The notes: generated by a model from the letters alone, not told the origin. A stretch of DNA of 64,000 bases from Heterodera schachtii (GCA_023374025.1 SIJG01000041.1:581001-645000); one strand, 5' to 3'. Counted from the stretch's first letter, positions 21,950-33,360 are shown. Translations and numbers: made by a program.

Positions 21950-22894
21950 ATGGAAGTGATTGACCCTCGAAACACTTTATTGTCGAACCAAGAAGTATTG
22001 GAACTTCTGAATCAAGCAAAGGGACGTCATATTCCAACAAAAGGTCAGCAAGTTTAGCGCAGATTTAACATAGGGAACAAAAGCTACACATAGAAAAGTA
22101 ATGTTGTTTTTACATTGTTAAAATGAAGAGATAGTACATAAAATTGAGAGAAACAGAGATGAAAAGGAAAATAAACAGAACGCCAATGATTATCCATAAA
22201 AATATTTTTTGGCATTTTTCTTTTTTACTGTCCATGAAGTGAATCCAGCCCAATTAAATCTCATTACGTTTTTCGAAAATACAATTCCCTTCCATTTTAG
22301 ATTCTCAGAATCATAACACAATTGTGTATGAGGCACTAAAGTATTTGAATGAAACACCCGCGACTGCTCAACGTCGACAGGACATAATTTCATTAATTAA
22401 TGCGCTGAAAAAGTTCAAATTGACCGGAGCAGAGGTTATCGTGCAAATAAATAGCAACTTCTTTTGACACATAGAAATCCTGCATCATTTAAATCATTTA
22501 GTAAAGATTCCTAGTTCGAAAAATTTGACTTTTTGTTCGAATTCGAGCCCGGTGACCGGAATTGATCGCCAGTGAGATTGGGTTCATAATCAGCGACTCA
22601 TAAAAACTTCCTAGAATTTTTCTAATGATATAAAATTTTTTGAAAATTTTATTAAAAGAAGGGGGAGAGAAACTACGGTATTACCGACTAAAAAGTCCCT
22701 GTTTTTTTTAAAAGATATACCACTCGTTTTTTCTCATTTATTTCACTTTACAGATAATTCAAATTGTAAATCTACGACCAAAGCAAGCAGTCGAAGTGCA
22801 ACTGATCGTTGAAGAATCGGAGGAAAGGCTTACAGAGGAGCAAGTCGATGAATTAGTTGAGACAATCATCAACAGTTTACCTCGGAATTATTAA
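21950..22894 (+). CDS. crcp: RNA polymerase III subunit RPC9 (CRCP)
   Basis: Three exons, 21950-22043, 22301-22434 and 22754-22894. The protein starts MEVIDPRNTLLSNQEVLELL, like human CRCP, continues NHNTIVYEALKYLNETPA and LINALKKFKLTGAE, then LRPKQAVEVQLIVEESEERL with TEEQVDEL and ends PRNY. About 122 residues is short against the human 148, losing mainly the C-terminal tail. RPC9 pairs with RPC8 to form the stalk of RNA polymerase III, which transcribes tRNA and 5S RNA in the nucleus. Intron 2 holds a half fold-back element. The last exon is duplicated at 245-386. It lies head to tail between the AAA gene and PNPLA8. Confidence 0.93.
22505..22705. mobile_element. Half fold-back element in CRCP intron 2
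   Basis: One arm of the TTCGAA-core family: GACTTTTTGTTCGAATTCGA, CCGGAATTGATCGC, TCATAATCAGCGACTC, then GGGGGAGAGAAACTACGGTA and TTACCGA as the end. The other arm is missing. The equivalent intron of the duplicated copy (1-244) also carries related sequence, so the insertion predates the duplication. Confidence 0.55.
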
Positions 22895-22990
22895 TGGCGT
22901 TTTATTCGAATATATCGTTAAATGTAAAAAAGAAATCACTGATTTTTACCAAATGTTTTGTCTTTTATCGTATTTTTAATTTTGTTGTTA

Positions 22991-23780
22991 TATTACCACA
23001 GGGCTCGGATCGAAAATTTTTCAAAATAAGAATATCAAGGCCAAAAATAAGATTTTAGGGTCAAAAATAAGGACATTTCGTAAAATTGCTTCAAATCAGT
23101 TATTTTTACAATTTATTCGATCAAAAATGTATTAAATATTATATTTTCACCTCCCATTAATCGATTTTAACAAGTTTGGTGAGGAATTAAGCAAATCGTA
23201 AATTTCAGTGCATTCGGAATCAAAAAATCAGATTTTTAAACTCTTTTTTTGCGGCGCATTTTCCAAAAAACTTTTGGTGAATGGGCGAGGGGAGGGGGTC
23301 CGGCGGTGCCGATAGGCGCCGCCGGGAAAATTTTTAAAATTTTAATTGCGATTTGTTAACAGATTTTAATCAAAAAAGGTCAATTTTTGCAATTAAAAGT
23401 CAATTGACGACTTTTTTTCGCTTTTAAAAACGCTTTTTTACGGCGCGCTTCTTCCAAAAATTTAGGGAAAAAGAGGGTCCGGTGGCGCCGATAGGCGCCG
23501 CCGGGAAAAATTTTGTAATTTTTATGCGATTTGTTAACAGATTTTGTCCAAAAATGACCAAATTTTGCCTCAAATCTTATATTTTCTTAATAAAATATTG
23601 AAATTCTGCCATAAAATTTCAAAATTATGAATATATTTAAGAAATAAGAACAAAATAAGAACAATAGCCCGAAATAAGGACAAATCTTACAAATAAGGAC
23701 ATTTTTATTTTGTAAGATTTGGACCCTCCAAATAAGGACAAATCTTATAAATAAGGACAGATCCGAGCCCTGTATTACCA
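22991..23780. mobile_element. 774-bp hAT-like element with 8-bp target duplication
   Basis: The element (22999-23772) begins CAGGGCTCGGATC and ends with the exact inverse, GATCCGAGCCCTG. It is flanked on both sides by TATTACCA (22991-22998 and 23773-23780), an 8-bp target duplication as made by hAT transposases. Inside are two copies of a GGCGGTGCCGATAGGCGCCG block followed by GGGAAAATTTTT, and a direct repeat AAATAAGGACAAATCTTA near the end. No transposase frame. The duplicated locus at 460-515 shows the empty site (TTATATTATCTTCGATTATT), confirming a clean insertion. It lies in the CRCP-PNPLA8 spacer. Confidence 0.93.
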
Positions 23781-23798
23781 TAGAATTGTTTCAGGCAA

Positions 23799-26750
23799 AT
23801 GAACAAAAGAACTCTTTGGCATATGCTTTTCAAAAATAAAATTTGCGATGATTGTGTGCGACGCATTATTTTGGATAGTGCGAGATTTCAATCGATCTCC
23901 AGTGTTTCAAAAAGGTAGCAGAGATTTAAGGGCATATTCGGGTCAGCGACCGAAAACCCCAAAATGCATGTTTTAGTTACCTTTATACGAAAAAAAATAA
24001 TAATTAAAAATCAAGTACAAATCGTGCCTATTTTATGACTCCTAAAAATGCATACTTTTCCTGCGGGCATTTTTTAAAAAACAAAAATTTGAAAATGCTT
24101 TTTTATTCATTGAACTTATTCTTGTGTGTGCCGAATGTCACCTTATTATTTTTAGCTCAATTGTTCATAAACCAACACGGGAAGAAATAGCGCAAAGAGT
24201 GACGAAACTGTTGAGAGAGCTCCACTTGGCCAAGGAATGGCAAACAATCGAAGGCATTGGCAAGGAACTGAGGGAACAGTTGCTGAATTACCCGGCCAGT
24301 CGAATGGTGGTCATTGAGGTGTTACTCAATAAGAAAAATACCCAAAATTGCCTTAGTTTGAAGCAAATTTAGGACCGAATCGTAATCAAAAATATTAAAA
24401 GATGGTCAAAACGATGTTTGGACCAGCAAACCAAAGCATTGTTACAACAGTGTTTGGCATTGTGTGGAACGGTGCCGGAAACGAAGAACCCGGATGGCAT
24501 TTCCGTGCTTTCAATTGACGGAGGTTCATTCAAAAAAAAAAGCAGCAGAGAAATTTGGCGTTTCATTTAGGAGGAACTCGCGGAATTTTAGGACTCCAAA
24601 TTCTAAGTGAACTTGAAAAGGCTGCAGGGAAAAAAGTGAGCGACTTGATTTTAAATATTTCAATATGAGAGAGTATTTTCATCTTCAGTGATATTTTAGA
24701 TCACCGAATTGTTTGACATAATCGTCGGTGTCTCCACGGGGTCAATCATTGCGACTTTAATTGGTGCCAAAGGAATGAGTGTCGAAGAGACTAAAGAGGC
24801 GTATTTGCGACACTGTTCTGACGTCTTCAAAGGGTCGTCTTTTGACAGAGTTTGGTCATTGGGCGGACGATTCGCCAGTTTGAAGGACAACACAACTGCT
24901 TGGACCGCCATTTTGAAAGGGGTTCTGAAACATGGTAAAACCGGCTAATGTCATTTTAGTCTCTCGGCAGTGATTTTTGCATGATTGATTCGGCCCGAGA
25001 CCCCAAAAAACCGCGGGTGGCTATCGTATCATTGATTACCAACACAAATCAGCTGATTCCATTCGTTTTCCGGTGTGTTTTATGTCATTTGAAGAGTTAT
25101 TTTAACTGATAATCCTTTTGGTTATACTGCAGAATTTCAGTGTCCCCGTAGTTATTAATCTATGAACAAAAAATGCTTATTGGTCATAAATATTAATTCG
25201 GGTTTGAGAAATTTATATTTATTAATGGATTTTCACAAAATATCTGGTTAAATTTTTTTTTAATATCTCCTTGTCTTTTCGGGGTCGTTCGCTGTTTTTG
25301 AATATATTATTATTTTGAACAATTCGGGACCTCAAATACGAATTTGAACAAAAAGTCAAATTAAAATTTTTAAGATTAAAATTTTTTGAAATTTATTTTT
25401 TTTTCAAGCCTAGGATTTGATTACGAGCATTTGCTTTCTGCAGTATTATCTATCTTATTTGTTTTTTTTATAAGAAATTATGAACCGCCGACCTATGACA
25501 GTCCGTACCGTGGCAGTGCCAAATATAGAGTTTGTCTTCTCTTACCAAAACATCCAATGTGTTTTTATTTGTTAAGTTTTGGGAAGCAATCAGAGCATCC
25601 TCCGCGGCACCGTCTTATTTTGAGGAGGTTCGCCAGTTCGTTCCTTTTTTTCCAACTTTGCCTCTCCCTTTTTCAGTTTAAACTCGACGGGTTCATGCAT
25701 CAGGTGTTTCTTTCCCTTTTCTTCTAATCCGTTTTTGGCTACGTCAAAGGATGGGGGCATTCTGCTGAACAACCCAATTTCCATCGCATTGCAAGAGGCC
25801 AAACAACTTTGGCCCCACAAGAATTTCCATTGTGTTATTTCAGTAAGAGATGCAATTGGTCATACATATATCTCTTTGTCTTTTTTAGATTGGAAATGGA
25901 AAATTTATGCCCGAAATCGACCCGAAAATCGACGAGAGACGCGACGTCACTCTTTCGACGCCGTATCAGTTGGGCGCATGGTTCCCTTGGTTGTCCAAAC
26001 ATTACAACACAATCATGGAGTCAGCGACAGGTGCACTTCCCTGTTGCATCCGAATACTTGTAAAACGTCTATTAATTCTTTCAGAAACAGAACTTTTTCA
26101 TCATTGCGTCGCCAGTTTAATTCCCGCTGGTGTAAGTTTATCTGGACTTCAAGGGAGGGGAGAGGAAGCTTACCTTTTGAGTAGAGTTGTACGGGACCTG
26201 GACACGGACAACTGAGTACCAGGGTCCCGGTTTTGACCGGGAAATTCCAGGTTTTCCCAGCCAAAAAGTCCCGGTTTTTCAACCAAAAAAAGTCCCGGTC
26301 CCGGTTTTGCCCAAAATTCCCGGTCCCTACCAACCCTACTTTTGAGTGAAACTTTTAACAAATGGTCTGAAATACGTCATTTTAAAGCAAACTAAAAAGA
26401 TTGGATAGGCGGCAAATGCGATTTCTGTATTAAAATGCTTTAGTGCTCTGTTGCACTATTAAATTTCACGTGTTATATCATTATTTATTAAGAGTTATTT
26501 CCGCTTGAACCCGTACGTGTCGCAGCCAGAAGGATACGCTCTTGACACCATAGACTCGAAAGTGTTCGAACAAATGAAAAGAGACGCAGAACTCTATGTC
26601 AGACGCAATCGAGTGAAAATAAACGAAGCGGCAAGACAACTCAACAAATCCTCCATGTTTACATTTAGTTGGAGATTTTTGCAACAATTGGCAGAAGAAA
26701 AATCCAATGATTATATTCATTCGGTCCCCAAAAACTCGCCCAGGGAATAA
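23799..26750 (+). CDS. pnpla8: PNPLA8-like patatin phospholipase (iPLA2-gamma)
   Basis: The model has about twelve exons. It starts MNKRTLWHMLFKNKIC (ATG 23799, five bases after TTTCAG) and continues HKPTREEIAQRVTKLLREL. The catalytic domain runs from LSIDGGGTRGILGLQILSEL (oxyanion loop, split by a 47-bp intron) to ELFDIIVGVSTGSIIATLIG (nucleophile serine in GVSTG), then FCMIDSARDPKKPRVAIVSL, YEPPTYDSPYRGSAKYR, AIRASSAAPSYFEE, DGGILLNNPISIALQEAKQL (catalytic aspartate in DGG), and YFRLNPYVSQPEGYALDTID before a stop at 26750. Human PNPLA8 has the same order (GTRG, GVSTG, RASSAAPGYF, DGGLLLNNPSA). It cleaves phospholipids at mitochondria and peroxisomes. The long N-terminal region of mammalian PNPLA8 is absent. 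Introns carry a fold-back fragment (25.2-25.4 kb) and a CCCGGTTTT-rich repeat (26.2 kb). Confidence 0.93.
25200..25400. repeat. Degenerate fold-back fragment in PNPLA8 intron
   Basis: TTTTCGGGGTCGTTCGCTG, GGGACCTCAAATACGAATTT and GAACAAAAAGTCAAATT are recognisable remains of the TTCGAA-core family, without a clear second arm. Confidence 0.4.
26170..26345. repeat. CCCGG-rich intronic repeat
   Basis: Repeated CCCGGTTTT, CCCGGTCCC and GGTTTTTC motifs lie between a GTACGGGACCTGGACACGG left end and a CCCTACCAACCCTAC right end. It sits in a PNPLA8 intron after the exon with HHCVASLIPAG. It looks like a degraded mobile element. No coding sequence or clear terminal repeats. Confidence 0.4.
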
Positions 26751-26936
26751 TTCAAAAACACAATGACCAGCTAAAAAAGTTTTTGTATTTTCCTTTTTCA
26801 TACGCACAAAAATTTACATGTATTGTAAGAATCTTTATTAAAGCTATTCGTTTTATTTTTCATGTAATTAACTTAAATCCAGTCATGGAAAAACCAATAA
26901 ATAATGCAAATGAAATAAGCATTCGGAATTAATTTT

Positions 26937-27842
26937 CTATTGCACAGCCATTGCATCGAAGAACATTGTGGAATCGATCTGAAACATTAGTTTTAGCCAA
27001 AAATGGGTTAACAAAATCGTGAAATTAATTATATATAATGGACTTTTTTTGATAAATGAATGGGTTCTGATAAATACCAATGATTTTAAGTTGTCGAAAT
27101 TGCTGTCCGATTCGGTCGCTCCACCGACACCCCGTTCCGCAAACTTAATATCGAAACCCGTTCCAAATTTGGCGTCGTTGAGACTTTCAATGGCTTGCAT
27201 TAATTCTGCGTTTCGCACCTTAAAATCAAATGGATATATATTCCCTTTGTCGACGCATTGTAATAGCAATTAAAGGCTGCGTTCCCAAAATAATTAAAGG
27301 GAACCGATAAAACCATTTTGTGTGATACCGGAGAAATGAAGCCGTCCTCAGCCACAATCCAATTGCACTTTTGGAGTAACTCTTGCACAGTTCCGCTCGA
27401 CTCGTCCAATCCCACCAATTGAGCGAATTTGGAAAGTCCAATTGAGGAATACGAATTGGTCATGGTGAACAGCTGAACGGAGGTCAGACGACGTTTGAGT
27501 TCTTCGACGTACGGCCTAAAGCCAGCAAATTTGCGCCATTTGTCCGTCTTTTCTGTTCCCAACTCACTGCAGCGCTTCGCCGAGTGTCGTCGCGTTGCAA
27601 ATTCGCAATGCCTTGTCAAAGTTTTGCTTACAAATTGGGTCTCCAAACTCCCAAATTTGCATCAATTGTTGGTTTCTCTCGAACTTTTCGATTGCGCGTG
27701 TATAGCAATATTTGGCTTTGATTGGCTGTTTCTGAACGAGGAAACCGAGCAGAAGTTCCGCGTATTCTTCCACCGACAAACTCTCTCCAATTATCAGCTC
27801 TTTGCCCTCCAAATGGGCACATCTATCCTTTGGTTCTTCCAT
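26937..27842 (-). CDS. COP9 signalosome subunit 8-like (CSN8)
   Basis: Starting at 27842 it reads MEEPKDRCAHLEGKELIIGE and YAELLLGFLVQKQPIKAKYC, and a 53-bp intron joins ALQ to PYVEELKRRLTSVQLFTMT. Then come YSSIGLSKFAQLVGLDESSG and LLQKCNWIVAEDGFISP, a winged-helix PCI-like region. After a further intron of uncertain donor follow FKVRNAELMQAIESLNDAKF and DSNFDNLKSL, and the last exon ends DSTMFFDAMAVQ. The helical N-terminus plus the SKFAQLVGL....VQELL segment resembles CSN8, the smallest PCI subunit of the COP9 signalosome, which removes NEDD8 from cullins. PSMD8-like proteins share the fold and remain an alternative. The gene is divergent with the spinster gene, whose ATG is 528 bp away. 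Confidence 0.65.
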
Positions 27843-27879
27843 ATTCCGGTCAAAGCAAATATTTTTATCTAAACAAACA

Positions 27880-28370
27880 AATTTTAGACATTTTCTAATT
27901 TAAAAAAGAAATTACTAATTTTAGGGCAAAGTAGTGTCTATGGTTTATATTTTAGACTCTAAAAATTGCCAAAATAGGTAGGCTTTAGGCTCTAAGAATT
28001 TTTTTTAATTTTAGGGTTGTTCTTAGGGGTGTATTTTTCTGAAATTTTTGGACTTGATTCTTAGGGTTGTATTTTTCGTTTTATTGCATTTTCTAAAAAA
28101 AATTTGAGCAAAGCGCCAAAATCGGCAAAAATAGATTTTTTCAAAAATTTTTAGACTTTTGGGTCTGAAAATAATAAAAACTAGAAAAAGGTCCTAATAA
28201 CTCGAAAGTAGCTTAACAACCTCCAGAAAAAAATTCCGTGCATTTCAAGCTACTAAGGAGTTCAAGAAAAAACATAGTCACAAACAACAACAGACCCCTT
28301 TCAGGTTTTAAATTTTAATATTTATTTCTTAATTTGTTTTTACTGACAACACGCACAATCACAAATACCT
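27880..28370. other. AT-rich divergent promoter region
   Basis: About 490 bp between the divergent CSN8-like and spinster-like genes. It contains repeated TTAGGGTTGT and TTAGACTCT/TTAGGCTCT motifs (27950-28080), perhaps a degraded repeat. No gene. Confidence 0.35.
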
Positions 28371-31156
28371 ATGGATGCTTCCCAAGAGCAACTGGACAGT
28401 GTTTCACAGGGTTTTCGTACCCCCCCCCCCCCCCTTATTAAACTTCTGAATTTACAGATGATCGACAGCAACTTTTACAGAATGCAAATTCATATTACAA
28501 GTGCATCAAAGATTTTCTTTCCTACAAAGTGACCTTCCTCGGCGTGTTAATTTGTCTCAATTTGCTTAATTACATAGATCGTTTTACTGTTCCCGGTTTG
28601 TTTTTTTAATTCTTTTTTTAAATCGCAGTGGAAATTGTGATGTTTTTTTTGTTTATTTTTAGGTGTTATGACGCTCATTAAAAAGGATATGTCTTTGGAC
28701 GACCGACAAGAAGGGTCGCTTTGACTTTTGAAATAAAAAGTGCATAATTTAATATTTCAGACTTTTACAGACGGCTTTCATTGCTTCGTATATGTTTTTG
28801 GCACCTCTTTTTGGCTATTTGGGCGACAGAATGAGTCGGAAATTACTCATTCTCTTTGGGATGACTGTTTGGGTTGGTGCCGTGCTGATTTCCTCATTTC
28901 TGCAGGTGGCATTTTGTTTTCTACCATTAATTCACTTTTTAGCTTTTTAAGTCCTATTATCCATTTCTTATCATGCGAATGTTGATTGGCGTAGGCGAAG
29001 CAGCGTATTCAACAGTGACCCCGGTATTTCTCGCATTTTCTTCTTTAATTCTCCTTTTAGGCTATCATTGCCGACTTATTCTTAGGTACTGCTCGTACTC
29101 GGGCACTTACCGCCTTTTACATTGCCATGCCGGTCGGCAGGTATTTGCAATGAATATTGGACACTTCCAACTAATATGGATAAGGCTGGGAGTCAGAAAT
29201 TTGCCTTTACTATTACCCCCCCCCCCCCATTTTATTTTTAATTCAGTGGTCTCGGCTTTATTGTTGCCGCTTCGGTGTCAGCTTGGACTGGCCATTGGTC
29301 GTGGGCCCTTCGCGTTTCGCCCGTCCTCGGCTGTCTTTTACTTGTCATATTTGCACTATACTTTGAGGAGCCGGCCAGAGGAGCTGCAGAGCACACTGAT
29401 ATGACGCCAACATCTTATCTCGAAGATATTCGGGAATTGTTCAAAATGTGAATTTTTTTTTTACGATTCCAGGGGGTGACCTTTCCGGTGTCATGGCAAC
29501 TCGTACAATTTTAATGTATGTGGCCATAACCTTTTTTTAGTCGGCCAATTTCTTAAAACTTGGTATCATTCGAATGTTTTTCATGTTTAGAAGCAAGGGC
29601 GTATCTAGGGAGGGGGCAAGGGGTGAATTTCCCCCACTTCTCCCCCCGAAATGAAAATTTTTAAAAATTTTTCAGCCAAGAATGGAAAATTTTTTTGAAT
29701 CCTCCCCCAAACGAAAAATTTAAAGTTTATGGGTACATTTTTGAATTTTATAGTCAATTTTCTTAACAAATTACACTCAAATTTTCAAAATTTTCCCCGG
29801 CGGCGCCTATCTACACGACCGTCCCCCCATTTTCCACAGTTTTAAGAAATTGGCCGACTAAAAAAAAAGTTATGGCCACATTTAAAATTGTACGAGTTGC
29901 CATTGCCCACCATTCCACAGCCTAAATCATTTTTATCGAAATCCGTTTCTCTTATTGGTACCCCTTTACATTACCCAAATTTGCCTAGTTTGTAATATTT
30001 TCCCAAAAGTTTCAAAATTATTTGGTGCAATCTGTTAAAAATTGGATAAAATGCTGTGATCGTCCCTGGGATTTAGACCGACGTACGTACTTATTGTCTG
30101 TGCTTCAATTGCTGTTTATTTCGTCACAGGTCAACAGAAAATAAAATATGCCAAGTTGTTCCTCAACCCGTATTTCTATTTCAGCTTAATTTTAGGTGCT
30201 TTGTCTTGGTGGACACCAAATGTCACTAAATACGCATGGCGAGTCGTTAACCGGGACAGTGTCAGTCCTGAATGGTTAAAGTTACACACTTTTTGCGCAA
30301 TTAACCATCATTTTCAGGTTCTCTTCAATCGTCGGTGTCATTGTGAGTTTTTTGTTCCTTGTAAATGCGTTAAATTTGATTCTCATTGTCAGTTTATGTT
30401 TGGCGGTCTTTTTGGCGTCCCGATGGGCTCTTCGATTTCAAAATGCTGGGCCAACGGCTTTTCATTTCATAGTTTTCGCGTTCCACCAAATCCGCGTGCC
30501 GACCCGCTTTACTGCGCTGTCGGGCTTCTTATTGCCGTGCCTTTCCTTTGGGTCGGACTCCTTCTGATGCTTCATTTTGCCCTTCTTTTATCATGGGTAT
30601 TAAAATTAGAATTTTTTCCAAATTCGGTCTTTCAGATTTGCACTTTTGTTGTTATTCTCTTCCTTGCCTCTAATTACTCAATAACAACTGATGTCATTTT
30701 GGTCACACCTTAATTTCCGTTTCCTTTTTAAATCCACCCATTTTAAGTATGTCACTCCGCCAATCCGTCGTTCTTCCGCTAACGCCATCCAAATGCTCAT
30801 TTCCCATCTTTTTGGGGTGAAATGTGTTGTGGGAATTGCCCCACCCTTCATGTCCATGGCTTTAGGATGCCGGCTCTCCTTACATCGTTGGAATCGTATC
30901 AGGTCACTGAAAAATGCATGTCTCCTCCCTAACAATAAAAATATAAATCACAGATGGTCTCAAAGCTAGCCGTGGTCACGCGGTCCAAGCGGACATCTTC
31001 GAGTTTTATGCCCTTCGCGATGCGCTGTTTCTCGTTTCCCTTGTGCTTCCGATTGGCGCCTTCTTTTATTTCATGGCTGCGCTGCAAGTCGAAAAGGATC
31101 GTGGCAAGCTTGAGCAGTTGGCGGCAACAACACAAGAACCGTCACAGGAAAACTAA
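28371..31156 (+). CDS. Spinster-like MFS lysolipid/sphingolipid transporter
   Basis: Exon 1 encodes MDASQEQLDSVSQ. Exon 2 (from about 28459) begins DDRQQLLQNANSYYKCIKDF and enters the first helix, VTFLGVLICLNLLNYIDRFT, then VPGVMTLIKKDMSLDDRQEG. The MFS signature follows (GYLGDRMSRKLLILFGMTVW), then RMLIGVGEAAYSTVTPAIIA, DLFLGTARTRALTAFYIAMP and LGFIVAASVSAWTGHWSWAL, as in spinster proteins. The second half has WWTPNVTKYAWRVVNRDSVS, several hydrophobic exons and a last exon with LFLVSLVLPIGAFFYFMAAL, ending KLEQLAATTQEPSQEN. Twelve helices are consistent. Spinster homologues export lysophospholipids or sphingosine-1-phosphate from lysosomes. Intron 1 has a run of 15 C, and a 420-bp fold-back element lies in the intron at 29.49-29.90 kb. 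Convergent with IMPase 174 bp downstream. Confidence 0.9.
29485..29905. mobile_element. Fold-back element in a spinster intron
   Basis: Ends of about 65 bp are inverted: GGCAACTCGTACAATTTTAA with GGCCATAACCTTTTTTTAGT and CGGCCAATTTCTTAAAACT on the left, and the inverse at 29838-29903. The inner part holds GAGGGGGCAAGGGGTGAATT and, near the right arm, CCCCGGCGGCGCCTATC, the dispersed motif also found in the hAT-like element. Non-coding. Confidence 0.75.
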
Positions 31157-31329
31157 GAATTTGAAAATTCCAACTTTTGTATTTACTTTTGCATTTTCAT
31201 TTCCACCAACACAAATCAAACATAAATAGGGAAATATTCCCATGAAAAATTTATTGCAACAAAAATCAGAAATACAATTGGTTAAAAGCAATAAGCGACT
31301 AGGACGATCACATCAAGAGAATGTTTCAC

Positions 31330-32983
31330 CTAGGCCTCTTTCTCAAAATCGACGTGCGTTAGCACTTTGCTTATTTGCTGTGCCAATTGCGACGTGCTGG
31401 CGCAGAGAACCTTGCGGCTCATTAGATCGAATTCAGCTCCTAAAATGAAGACCATATATCACTTAAACTTAAAAAAGAGTAAAACCCGTCGGGTCGGTGA
31501 CAGTCCCTCCTGCTTCTTTCACTATTACAACTGCCGCAGCCATATCCCTGAAGGGGAAAAACGAAAAAATTAATATTTTAAAATTATAGCAAACACAACT
31601 AAACGAACCAGGAATGGATGCCGTACTCCACGTAAGCGTCAAGCGAACCCTGAGCCAAGAACATCTTAAATTTAAAGCTAAAGGGGAGCCGATGATAGGA
31701 TGAGTCAGACCATGTTGATGGCAGCGGAACCAAAAGAGCGATGCCTAAAAATCTTTTAAATTGAAGTTCGTGAACTTTAAGGTCCTCCATTTATAACCGA
31801 CCCGTGCACATTTCGTTCACCCAGCAAAGTGCGGAAATTGGAAACGAATGAATTCATTTGGGCAGACGATCGATCAGAGCCGATCTGAGAAACGAGCAAA
31901 GCTTGCTCAAAATCTGATGGGTGGTAAATTGGGAATAATAGAGAAACAACGAAAGATTTGGAACTGTTTTTTTATTATTTATTGTTAGTCTGGGGAAAAT
32001 TGGTTTTTTGCAACAACGAAATGCACACATTAAGCGTAAGTAATCGCAGACCCCCTAAACATGCACAACTTCAGTGATCGTGAAACTGATGACTCAAAAA
32101 ACAACTAACGTACCCGTGGGTGCCCGAAAGAACTGCGGAGCGCAAATTGCCGAATGCATTGTCCAACCATTTTTCTCCCTTTTCTTTGATGTTATGCTGA
32201 CCAAAAGTTTGACAAATAACAGATTGATCAAGTGCTAAACGAACAATGAAGAAAAGTGGTTAGAAATGCATAACAGCTGCGCTCATATAAGCAATTATTG
32301 TTGAAACCAAAATTACCTTTCGCGGATGAAACTGAAATTGGAAAGCCATTTTTCAAGGCGCCTTTCCCTTCAATTGCGGTGTACAGCTCATCAGTGATTG
32401 GATTGAAAACGATCCCAGCACAGAGAGATTTGTTGATAGCAAGACCAACACAAATTCCGATGAATGGGATGCTTTGGAAATAAATTAATAATTCCATATG
32501 ATTATTTTAATTGTAAATTACCGATGTACGAAATTCGTCGTACCATCAATTGGATCTATTTAAACAGTTAAAGTGAATGAATTGAATCATCAATGTCTAA
32601 TAAAACTTGCCAATAATCCATGTCGGCGCATCAGTCAATTCGTAAGTATTTCCTGCCGCGACATTTTCTTCTCCGATGAACCTGTCGAAGAACATATGTA
32701 CTATTTGCCTTTCACAAATTTAATGTACTTGTGGTCGGGAAAACGTTCAGAAAGTCCAGAGATTAAAAGTTTCTCCACAGCCTGGTCCGTTTCAGTAACA
32801 AAATCGGTGGGTGAGCTTTTTGTCTTGACCACACCCAAAGGCTGAGCATATGCATTCTTCGCAAGCTAAAACCGTTTAAAAATGGTTTGTACATTTTACT
32901 AATATGGTACTTACATTACCAGCTTTCTTGACCAAACTCAACGCAACATTAAAATATAATTCAATTTGAGTAGGTGTGGCCAT
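31330..32983 (-). CDS. Inositol monophosphatase
   Basis: From 32983 it reads [23 protein letters not shown], then [20 protein letters not shown] and [20 protein letters not shown]. Next are [20 protein letters not shown] and the metal-binding motif [13 protein letters not shown] (32566-32525). Then [40 protein letters not shown] and [10 protein letters not shown]. The second metal motif is split by an intron: GIHSW then [20 protein letters not shown]. The end is [20 protein letters not shown] and THVDFEKEA. Motifs and order match IMPA1, a Mg-dependent, lithium-sensitive phosphatase that frees inositol for phosphoinositide signalling. The nematode orthologue acts in neurons (TTX-7). All active-site acidic residues are present. 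It converges with the spinster gene and is divergent from the LRAT-domain gene. Confidence 0.93.
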
Positions 32984-33360
32984 TATTCTGCAAGTTAAAA
33001 TAAAGAATAGGTAGATTATGATCAGGGTACCCAGATGATATTTTAATGGTTATTTGACTGACAAAAAAAAAGCCTCAGTTGGGGGTCAAAAAGTCTCATT
33101 TTAAGTTTCCAAATGTTAAAAATCAAAGGGAATTGATGGGCCGGCTTTGCGGTTTTTGAGTCAATTTAAAAAAGGCCTTTTTATGATGAATTAATAATAA
33201 GCTTTGTTAGTTTTTTTACTTTAGAGAGCCGAAAAATAAAAATTGAATCTTCCAAATAAACAATTTTTTTTGTTTATTTTCTGTACTAAAAACAGTAAAA
33301 ATTTCTGACTCTCAAGTGTCTTTTCTTCAGTCTAAAATATACAATTGTCACGTACACTTA

